From Thermoplasmata archaeon (GTDB lineage: Archaea; Thermoplasmatota; Thermoplasmata; Lutacidiplasmatales; UBA184), in assembly GCA_022750195.1 (NCBI GenBank), contig JAKIWE010000001.1, forward strand, positions 804,672-868,671: a stretch of DNA of 64,000 bases, in the 5' to 3' direction. Below are positions 45,242-54,280 of this stretch, in pieces; within the stretch, counting starts at the first letter, position 1; each line of letters opens with the position of its first letter. Below the pieces are notes generated by a model, which saw nothing but the letters and a program-made list of their open reading frames with translations, was not told the DNA's origin and ran no database searches. The translations under genes were made by a program, and so were the position numbers.

Positions 45242-45996
45242 GCGTGGTCGGCGGGGCGAAAGTTCGCACCCCTGCGCAGTTCGTCCCGGGGTCGCCAGTA
45301 CCCGAACGTCGGTTCGTGCGCCAACTTTTCCGGGGACTGGCGCCTCGGTACGACCGTTTCGTCCTCGCCTACACGCTCGGCCAAGACCTTCGCTGGAAGC
45401 AGCACCTGCTTCGAAGGCTTCGGGTCTCGGAAGGGGACCGGGCGCTCGACCTCGCCTGCGGGACCGGCCTCCTGCTCGATCGTTTGTCGGCAAGGCTTCC
45501 CGGTTCGCGGGTCGTGGGAGCGGACCTCAGTCGGTCGATGCTCCTCGCTCGGCGCCCTCGGTTCCCTCTCCCCCATCTCGTCCAGGCCGATGCCGAGCGA
45601 CTGCCGTTCACCCCCGGTTCGTTCGACGTCGTGACCGCTGGGTATCTTCTCAAGTACGTCGACCTCGACCGATTCGCGCGCGAGGTGGGACGCCTTCTCG
45701 GGCCCGGGGGTCGGTTCGGCGGGTACGACTTCTCCCGACCCCAGCACGGGACCTCGGTCGGAGCGCTCTATTCGCTGTACCTCCATCGGGTCCTGCCGGT
45801 GGTGGGCCCTGCGACGAGCCGACTCTCTGGGGAGGCGGCGAACCTCTTCGGATTCCTGGCCACGATCGCCGAGAGCTCGGGCTGGGAGGTTCGCGCGCCG
45901 GCGGCCTTTTCCCGCGCGGGCTTCGCGGAGGTCGAAGTCACCCCTTCCCTCGGCGGCGCCGTCCGTTGGATCTGGGCCCGGCGAGCCGCCGCGTGA
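45238..45996 (+). CDS. UbiE/MenG-like SAM-dependent methyltransferase
   Basis: A 252-residue class I methyltransferase. YDRFVLAYTLGQDLRWK is the UbiE/MenG-type N-terminus. LDLACGTGLLLDRL is the SAM-binding motif I, and DAERLPFTPGSFDVVTAG holds motifs II and III. Family members methylate demethylmenaquinone or ubiquinone precursors, but related enzymes have other lipid substrates. The start is the GTG at 45238, overlapping the stop of the membrane gene. A much longer frame upstream is the shadow of that gene. Confidence 0.82.
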   Translation: MSVVGGAKVRTPAQFVPGSPVPERRFVRQLFRGLAPRYDRFVLAYTLGQDLRWKQHLLRRLRVSEGDRALDLACGTGLLLDRLSARLPGSRVVGADLSRSMLLARRPRFPLPHLVQADAERLPFTPGSFDVVTAGYLLKYVDLDRFAREVGRLLGPGGRFGGYDFSRPQHGTSVGALYSLYLHRVLPVVGPATSRLSGEAANLFGFLATIAESSGWEVRAPAAFSRAGFAEVEVTPSLGGAVRWIWARRAAA

Positions 45997-46067
45997 ACTG
46001 TCCGAAACCGCCGCGGCACGCGCGAACGGGGCGATCGCGCGTAGGTGCGGGTTCACGGGTGCGACAC

Positions 46068-46074
46068 CTCTAAA
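46068..46074 (+). promoter_or_regulatory. TATA-like box before the DUF4242-like gene
   Basis: CTCTAAA lies 24-30 bp before the ATG at 46098, consistent with a leaderless transcript. Confidence 0.5.
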
Positions 46075-46097
46075 GCGAGGAACGATTCCGGGAACGT

Positions 46098-46346
46098 ATG
46101 CCGAAATACATCGACACACACCCTTTGGGGAAGCTCACGCCCGAACAGCTCAAGCACCTCCAAACCGCGCCGAAGGACCAGTTCGGGGTCACGCACCACG
46201 ACATCCTCTTCAACGCCGAGGAGGACCGCGTGTACTGTGTTCTGGACGCGCCTTCGCGCGAGGCGGTCGAGCACCACCACCAGCACGCCGGGATCCAGTG
46301 CGAGTGGGTCCGTGAGGTCAAGTCGACCCGCGGCCCGAACCCCTAG
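46098..46346 (+). CDS. DUF4242-like small protein
   Basis: An 82-residue ferredoxin-fold-like protein resembling DUF4242. It has paired strands (GVTHHDILFN, DRVYCVLDAPS), a His-rich EAVEHHHQHAG stretch and a final strand. Some members bind nickel through such histidines. It stands alone between the methyltransferase and the convergent aldo/keto reductase with its own TATA-like box. Confidence 0.7.
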   Translation: MPKYIDTHPLGKLTPEQLKHLQTAPKDQFGVTHHDILFNAEEDRVYCVLDAPSREAVEHHHQHAGIQCEWVREVKSTRGPNP

Positions 46347-46510
46347 CCCCCGGTCTCGACGGCCACCGGGACGATTCGCCTTCGGCTGAAAGGCCCGGCA
46401 GGCCGGCTCCGGGCGCCTCTCAGGGGTAGGAATCGACCATTTCAGGGGCTACCGCGCTGGTGGGCACACTCCAACCACCCCGGGGAGGGCGGGGCGCAAG
46501 GCCGAGACCG
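46347..46510. other. Convergent intergenic region with inverted repeats
   Basis: 164 bases between convergent genes. It holds GGTAG...CTACC about 20 bases apart, GGTGG...CCACC, and a GC-rich 3' part. No tRNA, promoter or coding pattern is evident. It may hold terminators for both genes. Confidence 0.3.
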
Positions 46511-47458
46511 CTATCGGCTAGCCTCGTCGAGCTGACGGACCGCGTCGGCCCCTAGGCGGAGCGTTGTGCCAGCGAGGAGCTCGTGCAGCTGCTCGACCGA
46601 GGTCGCACTTGCGATCGGCGCGGTGACGGTCGGCCGAGCCAGCAACCACGCGATCGCTACCGCGGAGGGGGTCGTTTGCACCTCAGCAGCCACCTGGTCG
46701 AGGGCGGAGAGGATCCGACGCCCTCGGTCGTCGAGTCGCGAGATGGCGCGGCGGCCACGCGCGCTCTTGCCGGCGTCCTCCGCCGAGCGGTATTTTCCCG
46801 AGAGGAAACCGCTCGCCAGCGACGAGTAGGTGATGACCCCCAACTTGTGGCGTCGACAGAGTTCTTCGACGTCGCCTTCGAACTCCTTGCGGTCCAAGAG
46901 GTTGTACCGAGGTTGGAGGGTCTGGTAGATCGGTAGCTCGCTCTTCCGGCTCGCGGAGAGCGCCGCCTCGAGTCGCTCGGCCGAATAGTTCGAGGCGCCG
47001 AGCGCCCGGACCCGACCGTCCTTCAGGGGGCTCGCGTAGGCTCCTAGGGTCTCCTCGAGCGGCGTGGACGGGTCGTCCTGGTGCGACTGGTACAGATCGA
47101 TGTGGTCGGTGTGGAGTCGCTTGAGCGAAGCGTCGAGGGAGGCGCGGATGTGGCCCGGGGAGAGCCCCTTCGACCCATCGCCCATCTCCATGCCGACCTT
47201 GGTGAACAGAAGCACGTCCGATCTTCGCCCGCGCGCGGCGATCCAGCGGCCGATGAGGCTCTCCGACTCGCCGCCGGAGTGGCCGTCGACCCAGCTCGAG
47301 TAGACATCCGCCGTGTCGATCGCGTTGAACCCGGCGTCGACGAACGCATCGAGAAGCCGGAACCCGGTCACATCGTCCACGGTCCACCCGAAGACGTTCC
47401 CCCCCAGGACGAGCGGAGCGATGGAGAGTCCGGTGGAGCCAAGCGGGCGGAGCTGCAT
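46511..47458 (-). CDS. Aldo/keto reductase
   Basis: A 315-residue NADPH-dependent oxidoreductase of the AKR fold. DTADVYSSW gives the catalytic Asp and Tyr, LLFTKVG the Lys, and YQSHQDD the His. The C-terminal NADPH-binding stretch is present. I chose the ATG at 47458 over the TTG at 47479, as a GAAATAGTC TATA-like stretch lies about 33 bp upstream. The substrate is unknown. Confidence 0.9.
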   Translation of the reverse strand: MQLRPLGSTGLSIAPLVLGGNVFGWTVDDVTGFRLLDAFVDAGFNAIDTADVYSSWVDGHSGGESESLIGRWIAARGRRSDVLLFTKVGMEMGDGSKGLSPGHIRASLDASLKRLHTDHIDLYQSHQDDPSTPLEETLGAYASPLKDGRVRALGASNYSAERLEAALSASRKSELPIYQTLQPRYNLLDRKEFEGDVEELCRRHKLGVITYSSLASGFLSGKYRSAEDAGKSARGRRAISRLDDRGRRILSALDQVAAEVQTTPSAVAIAWLLARPTVTAPIASATSVEQLHELLAGTTLRLGADAVRQLDEASR

Positions 47459-47577
47459 GGTTCGTCGCGCCGACCCCAAGCTCCTCCGGACTATTTCGCT
47501 GGCGCCGTACCGCCCGTTCGGTCCCTTCGAACAGCCTGATCTCGGGCTCGGGCCCGGGCCCCGCCCGGAGCGCGCGC

Positions 47578-47802
47578 CTACGTACCGCGCTTGCGCTTGA
47601 CGTAGCGCGTGACGTACCCGGCGATGCGGTTGGCGAGCTTCTTGTACGTCACCTGAGGAACGCCGTCGACCATGACCGTGAGGTCGGTGAGCTCGAGGAC
47701 CTTCTTCTTGTTCGAGGCGAAATCCCCCTTGAACTCTTCGGGGTAGTGACGCACGAGCTCGATCGCGACCCGCTTGATATACGTCTGGCGGATGTTGCCC
47801 AT
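47578..47802 (-). CDS. rps17e: Ribosomal protein S17e
   Basis: A 74-residue protein. [17 protein letters not shown] and [18 protein letters not shown] are the S17e family core. I chose the ATG at 47802 over the start at 47844, because the palindromic TATA lies 25-35 bp upstream of it. It stands alone and is probably leaderless. Confidence 0.93.
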   Translation of the reverse strand: MGNIRQTYIKRVAIELVRHYPEEFKGDFASNKKKVLELTDLTVMVDGVPQVTYKKLANRIAGYVTRYVKRKRGT

Positions 47803-47825
47803 GCGAGCGGCGCCGACCGAGGTGG

Positions 47826-47837
47826 CGGTTATAACCG
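47826..47837 (-). promoter_or_regulatory. Palindromic TATA box of rps17e
   Basis: CGGTTATAACCG is a perfect 12-bp palindrome ending 24 bp before the S17e ATG. It can be read on both strands. Confidence 0.6.
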
Positions 47838-48037
47838 TTCCCAACGCGCCGTGCGGCTCCGGGGCGGTTCGGACGACGGATAACAGCGGGACCGCTCCTC
47901 GATGAACTCAGGAAGGCACAAATAGGCCACCCGAGCTAAATTACACACGTGTCGGCGAGGTCTCGGGGGACCCACCGCGCTCTACGCGCGGAGTACGGGA
48001 CTTAGCTCGCCCCTGTGAGCCCCGGCACGAGAATTGG
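47838..48037. other. Upstream region of the vWA-GTPase cluster
   Basis: About 200 bases between divergent genes. CTAAATTACAC at 47935-47945 is the best TATA candidate for the vWA gene and would leave a leader of about 65-70 bases. CACAAATAG at 47917-47925 is a second AT-rich spot. No RNA gene is evident. Confidence 0.4.
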
Positions 48038-49555
48038 ATGGAGGACGAGGAGTCGACCGACGCCCCGACCCCGCCGGCCCCGCGGGAGCGGCACGTGCTC
48101 GTCCTCGACCTTTCCAAGAGCATGCTGGCTCCCCTCCCTGAGCCGGACGCCCCGGGGGCCGAGAAGCAGAAGATCGAGGTCGCCCGAACCGCGGTGTACC
48201 GGATCGTCGAAAACGCCTCGAAGGTCGGTGCCTCCTTCGGGCTGGTGACGTTCACCGAGACCGTTCGCATCGCCGTCCCGTTGAGCGAGATCCGCGGAGA
48301 GAACCTCCCGTACCTCGAGAGCCTGATCGCGATGCTCACGCCGAGCGGACGGTCGGCGATCTGGGACGCGCTCGCGGTCGGCGCCGACCTCCTTCGGAGC
48401 GGTCCGGGCGGCGTCCGGGGCAACCTCGTCCTCGTCACCGACGGATGGGACAACGCCTCCACGCGCTTCGAGGTCCGGGACCCGACCGACGTCAAGCCCC
48501 CCGGGCCGAAGGGCGACCTGGTCCCCCACCTTCTCCCCCCGAGCTCGGAGCTGTCGTTCCGGATCATCGGCATCGGCAGCGGCCAGGAGCGGGACAAGGG
48601 GGTCGACTCCGTAGCCATGAACCGGCTCCTCGGTCAGCTCAACGGTCGCGCGACCGAGCTGGGATTGGCCGCCGGCTTCACCTACCAGGAGGTCGTCACG
48701 GGTTCCCAGCTGTTCGCGCAGATGGTGCACGCGTTCCTGGACGTCGACTACGAAGGGTCCCAGTCCCTGGACCAGCTGCACCCCGAGGAGCTCGCCCGCC
48801 ACGCGGCGGGCGCCGCGCGGGCCCTCAAAGAGCCGCAGCAGCACGTCGTCGTGACCCGGCTCTCCGACCACTTCTCCGCCCCTCCGTCGACCGCCGCGAC
48901 GCTCGCCACCGGCGAGGCGGCGCCGATCATGGAGGTCGACGTCCTGAGCGCGCCCGGGGGAGTGGCGCCGGCGTACCTGCGCGAGCGGTACGGCCCTCTC
49001 GGGGTCGTCATCGAGGCGTACCTCCATCAGGATTACAACGAGGCGCTCGAGCGTCTCGGCAAGGCGAAGCCGCTCCTGCCCTCCGTCACCGGCGCCTATT
49101 GGGAGGCGCGGATCCGTTTTGCTCGCGGCGAGGTCGTGGACGCCGCCCGGCACCTGCTCGAGGCGTGGAACGAGGCGGAGAAGCTGCCGCCCGACAACCG
49201 GGTCCGGATCGTCCGGCGTCTCGCCCTGCTCCAGGCCCGCATGCAGAACGACAAGGAGACCGAGACCCTCGTGCAGTTCATCGACGAGACCGACCACAAG
49301 CTCGCGCGCGCCGACCCGGTCATGAAGGCGCGCCTCCACGACCTGTTCAGCCGCCTCATGGAGCTGCGCAGCACTTACCGGCTCACCCGCCTCGAGGGCG
49401 AGGTCGACGCCGCGAAAGCCGCGCAGGACCACGAGGCGGCCGTCGAATCGATCTTCGGCCTCCTCCAGGACACCCGGCTCGAGAACACCTCGGGCGAGGC
49501 GGCCGTCGAAGGCGCCCTCGACTTCATCGAGATCTGCCTCGCCGAGATGCGGTAA
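48038..49555 (+). CDS. Von Willebrand A domain protein with TPR-like helices
   Basis: A 505-residue protein. A short Pro-rich leader precedes a vWA domain at about residues 18-225 with the MIDAS elements DLSKS and LVTDGWD. The second half is helical and resembles TPR repeats (YLHQDYNEALERLGKAKPLL, then further pairs). Such proteins often act as metal-dependent adaptors. It is the first gene of a triad with a GTPase-like protein 13 bp downstream and a large coiled-coil protein. No signal peptide is seen, so it is probably cytoplasmic. Confidence 0.8.
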   Translation: MEDEESTDAPTPPAPRERHVLVLDLSKSMLAPLPEPDAPGAEKQKIEVARTAVYRIVENASKVGASFGLVTFTETVRIAVPLSEIRGENLPYLESLIAMLTPSGRSAIWDALAVGADLLRSGPGGVRGNLVLVTDGWDNASTRFEVRDPTDVKPPGPKGDLVPHLLPPSSELSFRIIGIGSGQERDKGVDSVAMNRLLGQLNGRATELGLAAGFTYQEVVTGSQLFAQMVHAFLDVDYEGSQSLDQLHPEELARHAAGAARALKEPQQHVVVTRLSDHFSAPPSTAATLATGEAAPIMEVDVLSAPGGVAPAYLRERYGPLGVVIEAYLHQDYNEALERLGKAKPLLPSVTGAYWEARIRFARGEVVDAARHLLEAWNEAEKLPPDNRVRIVRRLALLQARMQNDKETETLVQFIDETDHKLARADPVMKARLHDLFSRLMELRSTYRLTRLEGEVDAAKAAQDHEAAVESIFGLLQDTRLENTSGEAAVEGALDFIEICLAEMR

Positions 49556-49568
49556 GGAAACCCCCAGC

Positions 49569-50738
49569 ATGCCCGAAGCGAAATCCACCACCAAAAGTCG
49601 AACGAAGACGGCGCGCAAGGAGCCGAAGGCGCTCCCGCCGGACACCGCGCGCGTCGCGGTCGTCGGGATCCCGGCGTCCGGGAAGACGACGTACTTCCGC
49701 TACCTCTCCGGCCACTTCGGCCTGAACCTCCCGATCCTGTTCGTCCCGACGCGGCCGGAGGGTCAGACCCTCCCCCTCTACGGCAACTTGGAGAGCGAGG
49801 TCGTCCTCGAGGAGACGACGTACGAGACGACCGACCCCACCGACCCGGAGGGCTCACTCGAGACGACGACCCGATTCTACGTCAACCGGCCGATGACCGA
49901 CCGCAAGCGCCTCTGGGTCGAGCTCGCCGCCGGCCGCGAGGAGCAAGGAGTGCTGACGAAGTACCCTCTTCCGACCAAGTTCAACCAGTTCGTCGAGATG
50001 CAGATGAACTTCCGGTACGGGAGCCTGAACGGCAGCGCGGGGCGCTCCCGCCCGATGGTGCTCCGCACGATCGACGAGGCCGGCGGGATCATCTCCGACT
50101 ACTTCACCTACGACCGGATGTGGCTCGACAGCGCCGACGGCGAGGTCGACGAGAAGAGCTGCCGGGTGATCCCCCACTTCGACACCTGGCGGCCGGACCG
50201 ACGCGACCTGTGGCGGCGCGGCCTTACCCTGCTCGGGCGGTTCGTCCACGAGGCCGAGGGGATCATCCTCCTGCTCTCCCCCGCGCTCCCGTCGCTCCGC
50301 GACCAGGCGCAGCAGATCAACCTCGCCCGGGGCGTCTTCCGGTACGTGCGGCAGAAGAACATCCCGCTCGTCATCGCGATCTCGAAAGCCGACAAGCTCC
50401 GGGACTTCTACGGCGAGATCGACCACGCCGTGCGGGACCGGACCTACCAGAGCGGCTTCGACACGGCCGACTTCCTGCTCCGTCGCGACGGGGCCGGGAT
50501 GGGCACGATCCTCGTCGCCCAGGACGGCCGCGGCTTTTCCTCGAAGGAGGACGTCTTCCTCGTCTCCTCGGCCGTGTCGACCGGCGAGGGCCACCCTCTC
50601 CTCCTCATGGACACCGGCCTCGAGGCGACGCAGAACGGCGGCGAGACGCTCGGGGTGCCCGTGATGGTGAATACCACCCTCCCGTTGGCGCGGATCTGCG
50701 AGCGGGTGCTGGAGCGTCGGCAGACCAAAGGCAGTTGA
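49569..50738 (+). CDS. P-loop GTPase-like protein
   Basis: A 389-residue protein with a basic 20-residue leader. G1 is GIPASGKT at 33-40, a DxxG-type G3 is DEAG near 170, and G4 is SKAD at 272-275. A long insert lies between G1 and G3. This layout resembles the GTPases of conflict-system operons called double-GTPases, as far as I recall, but the family could not be checked. It overlaps the next gene as TGATG. The vWA gene lies upstream. Confidence 0.75.
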   Translation: MPEAKSTTKSRTKTARKEPKALPPDTARVAVVGIPASGKTTYFRYLSGHFGLNLPILFVPTRPEGQTLPLYGNLESEVVLEETTYETTDPTDPEGSLETTTRFYVNRPMTDRKRLWVELAAGREEQGVLTKYPLPTKFNQFVEMQMNFRYGSLNGSAGRSRPMVLRTIDEAGGIISDYFTYDRMWLDSADGEVDEKSCRVIPHFDTWRPDRRDLWRRGLTLLGRFVHEAEGIILLLSPALPSLRDQAQQINLARGVFRYVRQKNIPLVIAISKADKLRDFYGEIDHAVRDRTYQSGFDTADFLLRRDGAGMGTILVAQDGRGFSSKEDVFLVSSAVSTGEGHPLLLMDTGLEATQNGGETLGVPVMVNTTLPLARICERVLERRQTKGS

Positions 50739-53700
50739 TGGCGACGGAAGGGGCGAGCCCGGTGATGAGCGAGTTCGGACCAGGACCGCTCACCCGTTCG
50801 GCCTCGACCTCTCCGGTCGCCGTTGTCTGGTGCCGCCAGGTCGACAACGAGGCGGAGAGCCCCGGCTACACGACCGTTCCCGAGGAGTTCCCCGGTCACC
50901 GCGAGACGCTCGACCTCATCCGGGTCGTCGGCAACCTGACGGTGAACATCGCCGACACGCACGACTACTGGGACCCCGACCCGAGCCAGCCGTTGTCGTA
51001 CTACCCGAACCTGTTCCTCTACCCGGCCTACGGCGGACGGTACACGTGCGTCGGGCGGATGTTCCTCTCGACGGAGGACCGCCCGCGCCTCGGCATGAAG
51101 ACCCTCGTCCTCGACACGCGCCAACTGCTCGCCACGGGCGAGTTCGGGGCGACGATCCTCCGTTGGCACGCGTCCATGGGCGGCGCGCGGCGGGACGGCG
51201 GGCGACCGCCGCCCATGCCCGACGCGAACCTGTACGCCGCGCTCGGCGAGGGGTTCCTCTTCCATCGCGGAGCCACCGACCCTCTGGTCGTCGTCGCGAG
51301 CGCCGAGTGGGAGGCGGGCATGCAGGTGATCTTCGACCTCGTCCGTTCCCTCCCCGCGTCGCTCGTGGCGCTCGGGGCGATCCTCGCCTTCCCCTACTTC
51401 CTCCCCCAGCCGAAGACGAACCTCCACGAGTTCGCCGAGCAGATCCCGCTGGCGCTGGCGATGATGCGCGTCGGCAAGGGCGAGGCCGGTACCGAGCGCC
51501 ACGCCAAGCGGATCGTCAGCTGGGAAGGCTCGTCGGTGACCGTGCGCGACGTGACCGACGGCGCGCCCTCCCCGACCGGCCGCGGGAAGGACACGGTCCC
51601 CCTCGTCCTTCAGTTCGTCCGCGACCACAACGAGACGAAGCTCGAACCGATCGTCCAGCGCGTCGACGCGGTCGAGATCCCTCGGCTCCTTCCCCACCTC
51701 TCCGACCCCGAGCGGCAGGGCGGACGCGACCGACGCAAGGAGATGTGGCGGATCGCGACGGCGATGGAGAGCGCGGCGCTCCTGTTGCAGAAGTCCCGGG
51801 GCCGGCACGTCCCGGTCAGCCAGGAGACCGCGAAGAGGGCTCAAGAGTACCTTCAGGCGCGCGTCCCGGCCGTCGACTCCGAGGGACCGCCCGAAGCCGC
51901 GGTGGTCCCGGTTCCGACGCCCGCGGTCGTCGCTTCAGCGGCTGCCGCCCCGGCTCCCCCGCCTCCACCGACGGTTCCACCGTGGCTGCAGCGAGCTCCC
52001 GAACCGATGGCCGCCGCTCGGAACGAAGCGGTGCCGGTCTCTACGAGCGATGACCCGTCGCTCCTCAAGGCCTCGGCACCCCCGGCCCTCGCGCCGTCCC
52101 CCGCAGCCCCGGCCACGAACCCGGGGCCAAGGAGCTCCCAGTTCTCCGCGCTCTTCCCACCGCCCGCGAGCACGTCGAAATCCTCCGGGGCTCCGACCCC
52201 CGTACCGCCGGGGACGGCTCCGCTCCCGCCGGCACGTCCTTCCTCGATCCCGATCCAAGACGCGCCGGCGGCCATCACCGCTGGAACCGGCCCACGGCCC
52301 GCGGGCGCCCCTTCCTCTCTACCCACGCCGCTCGTCGTCCCCGCTCCGGCCCCCCCAACCGACGCGGCCGCGTTGCGCCGGGAGATCGAACAGAGTCTCA
52401 TGCGGTACGTCGACGAACGTCTCGCCCCCGCGGCCGTCGGCGCCGCTCAGCGCGGCGTGGCGGCGTCGCAACAGACGTTCCGTACCGAGATCACGCAGAG
52501 GAGCGACGCGCAGGTCGCTTCGCTGCAGGAGTCGTTCGACCGCCGGTCGATCGCCCTGCGCACCGAGCTCCTCGCCGAGGTGCGACGCCAGCTCGGGGAG
52601 GTCGAGGGCCGCCTGATGCAGGCGATGCCGACCGCGGTCGCGGGCGAGGTGGACCGGAAGATCGGGCCGAGCCTCGAGCCGAAGATCGCGGCGGCGACCG
52701 GGAAGGCCACCGAGAGCATCCGAGCGGAATCTCGCCAGATCACCGAGCAGCTACGCACGGCAGTGAACGCGGCGGTCGAGGACGTTCGCGCGAAGAGCGC
52801 GACCGCCGAGGAGCAGCTGCGGGCCGGACTCTCCGCCCAACTCGACCTCCACCTCCGCGAGGCCGCCGACCGCGAGCAGACGGTCCACGAGGGCCAGGAG
52901 AACCGGCTCAAGGACCTCCTCTTGCAACGTCAGCTCGAGGGCGACCAGCGTCGCAGCCGAGAGACGAAGGAGCTGGAGCAGCGGCTCGGGCTCCTCGTCG
53001 ACGGTCGTCAACGGGAGACCCAGGAACGGCTCGCGACCTCCCAGACGCAGATGGAGGGGCGGCTCGGCAAGTCGCTCGACGAGCAGCTCCGCGCCGCGGA
53101 AGCGCGCCTGACGGCGGCCGGCGACGAGCGGTCGAACGACCTCCAGAACGCTCAGGTCCAGGCGACCGCCGACCTCCAGGTCCGTCTGCAATCCTACGCC
53201 GACCAGAAGGTGCGCGAAGGGATCGACCGGGAGCGGGAGAAGTACCTCGAACTCCTCGCCCGACTCCGGGCGGAGATCGACGCGACGATGGTCAAGGCCG
53301 CCGAGTCGAACCGGGTGGACACCGTGCTCCGCGAGAGGATCTCCCGCACGCTCGAAAGCCTCCCGTCGGAGACCCAGAAGCTCGCCACGGAGGCAGCGTC
53401 GAGCGTCGAAAGCCGGCTCCGGGAGGAGCAGGGTGACCACTTGCGTCGCGTCGACGGAATCGAGGCCGAGCTCAAGGATCGCGAGCAGGAGATCATCCTG
53501 CTCGAGCAAGCGCTCCACTCCGACCTCGACGACCTCGAGCGCCGGACGACGATCCTCTCGGAACGGTTGGTTCCGATCATGCGCAAGACGTGGCTGCGGA
53601 TCTCCGAGCTCGAGAAGCGCAACCCGGACACCGCCGACACCGACTACCGGATCAACCAGGTCCGGCGCGAGGTCTCTCGGGACACGCGCCGGTTGGAGGC

Positions 53701-54025
53701 GCTGGTGACGGAGCAAGTGCAGGAGATGCGCGACCGGATGGAGACCTCGATCACCAACCAGGGGAAAGTCTGGCTTACCCTCATCCAGCAGATCTCCGCC
53801 CTCACCGAGGGCCGGCGCGCCGCGCGACCGGCCCCCGCCCCGCCGCCCGAGCCGGAGGCCGAGCCGACCGAGGAGGAGACGATCGATGCCTGGCTCGCAC
53901 CGGCCTCCCGTCCGGTCCGACCGAGCGCCTCGCCGAGCGGCTCGCGCCCGGACGACCTGTCGGACCTGACCGATGAGGCGGACGCACCGGTACGGCGCCG
54001 CGCTCGCCGCACGAGCGGCCGCTAG
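50738..54025 (+). CDS. Large coiled-coil protein, possible GTPase-associated N-terminal domain
   Basis: A 1095-residue protein from the ATG at 50738, overlapping the GTPase stop. Residues about 25-380 form a globular domain I do not firmly recognise; its place after a GTPase gene and motifs such as NEAESPGYT recall the GTPase-associated (GAP1-N) domains. A Pro/Ala-rich linker covers about 384-540. A coiled coil rich in Glu, Arg, Gln and Leu follows from about 545 to 1020. A Pro/acidic tail ends the protein. Frames further upstream run through the GTPase gene. It could be the scaffold or effector of the triad. Confidence 0.75.
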   Translation: MATEGASPVMSEFGPGPLTRSASTSPVAVVWCRQVDNEAESPGYTTVPEEFPGHRETLDLIRVVGNLTVNIADTHDYWDPDPSQPLSYYPNLFLYPAYGGRYTCVGRMFLSTEDRPRLGMKTLVLDTRQLLATGEFGATILRWHASMGGARRDGGRPPPMPDANLYAALGEGFLFHRGATDPLVVVASAEWEAGMQVIFDLVRSLPASLVALGAILAFPYFLPQPKTNLHEFAEQIPLALAMMRVGKGEAGTERHAKRIVSWEGSSVTVRDVTDGAPSPTGRGKDTVPLVLQFVRDHNETKLEPIVQRVDAVEIPRLLPHLSDPERQGGRDRRKEMWRIATAMESAALLLQKSRGRHVPVSQETAKRAQEYLQARVPAVDSEGPPEAAVVPVPTPAVVASAAAAPAPPPPPTVPPWLQRAPEPMAAARNEAVPVSTSDDPSLLKASAPPALAPSPAAPATNPGPRSSQFSALFPPPASTSKSSGAPTPVPPGTAPLPPARPSSIPIQDAPAAITAGTGPRPAGAPSSLPTPLVVPAPAPPTDAAALRREIEQSLMRYVDERLAPAAVGAAQRGVAASQQTFRTEITQRSDAQVASLQESFDRRSIALRTELLAEVRRQLGEVEGRLMQAMPTAVAGEVDRKIGPSLEPKIAAATGKATESIRAESRQITEQLRTAVNAAVEDVRAKSATAEEQLRAGLSAQLDLHLREAADREQTVHEGQENRLKDLLLQRQLEGDQRRSRETKELEQRLGLLVDGRQRETQERLATSQTQMEGRLGKSLDEQLRAAEARLTAAGDERSNDLQNAQVQATADLQVRLQSYADQKVREGIDREREKYLELLARLRAEIDATMVKAAESNRVDTVLRERISRTLESLPSETQKLATEAASSVESRLREEQGDHLRRVDGIEAELKDREQEIILLEQALHSDLDDLERRTTILSERLVPIMRKTWLRISELEKRNPDTADTDYRINQVRREVSRDTRRLEALVTEQVQEMRDRMETSITNQGKVWLTLIQQISALTEGRRAARPAPAPPPEPEAEPTEEETIDAWLAPASRPVRPSASPSGSRPDDLSDLTDEADAPVRRRARRTSGR

Positions 54026-54040
54026 GCCTGCCCACCAACG

Positions 54041-54046
54041 CTATTT
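54041..54046 (+). promoter_or_regulatory. TATA-like box before the DUF2116-like gene
   Basis: CTATTT lies 28-33 bp before the ATG at 54074. Confidence 0.4.
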
Positions 54047-54073
54047 CGGCCGCCCCGGTCCCCCGGGAGAAGC

Positions 54074-54262
54074 ATGTCGGAGGACGACCACCGCCACTGC
54101 AAGGTCTGTGGCAAGGTCTGCGGGGTGGGGGAGGAGACCTGCAGCGCTGCGTGCCGGACGCGACGCGAGCTCGTCCTGCGGACCCGGAAGAACTACACCT
54201 ACGCGATGTACGCGATCATCGGCTTCCTCATTCTGATCTTCCTGCTGACCTACGTGCACTAG
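54074..54262 (+). CDS. Small zinc-finger membrane protein, DUF2116-like
   Basis: A 62-residue protein. CKVC...C...CSAAC at 9-27 is a treble-clef/zinc-ribbon pattern. One transmembrane helix covers about residues 42-60 at the C-terminus. Similar archaeal proteins are grouped as DUF2116; the function is unknown. It stands just after the coiled-coil gene of the vWA-GTPase triad and before coaD. A CTATTT box points to its own promoter. Confidence 0.8.
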   Translation: MSEDDHRHCKVCGKVCGVGEETCSAACRTRRELVLRTRKNYTYAMYAIIGFLILIFLLTYVH

Positions 54263-54280
54263 CCTCAGCGAACCTACGTC

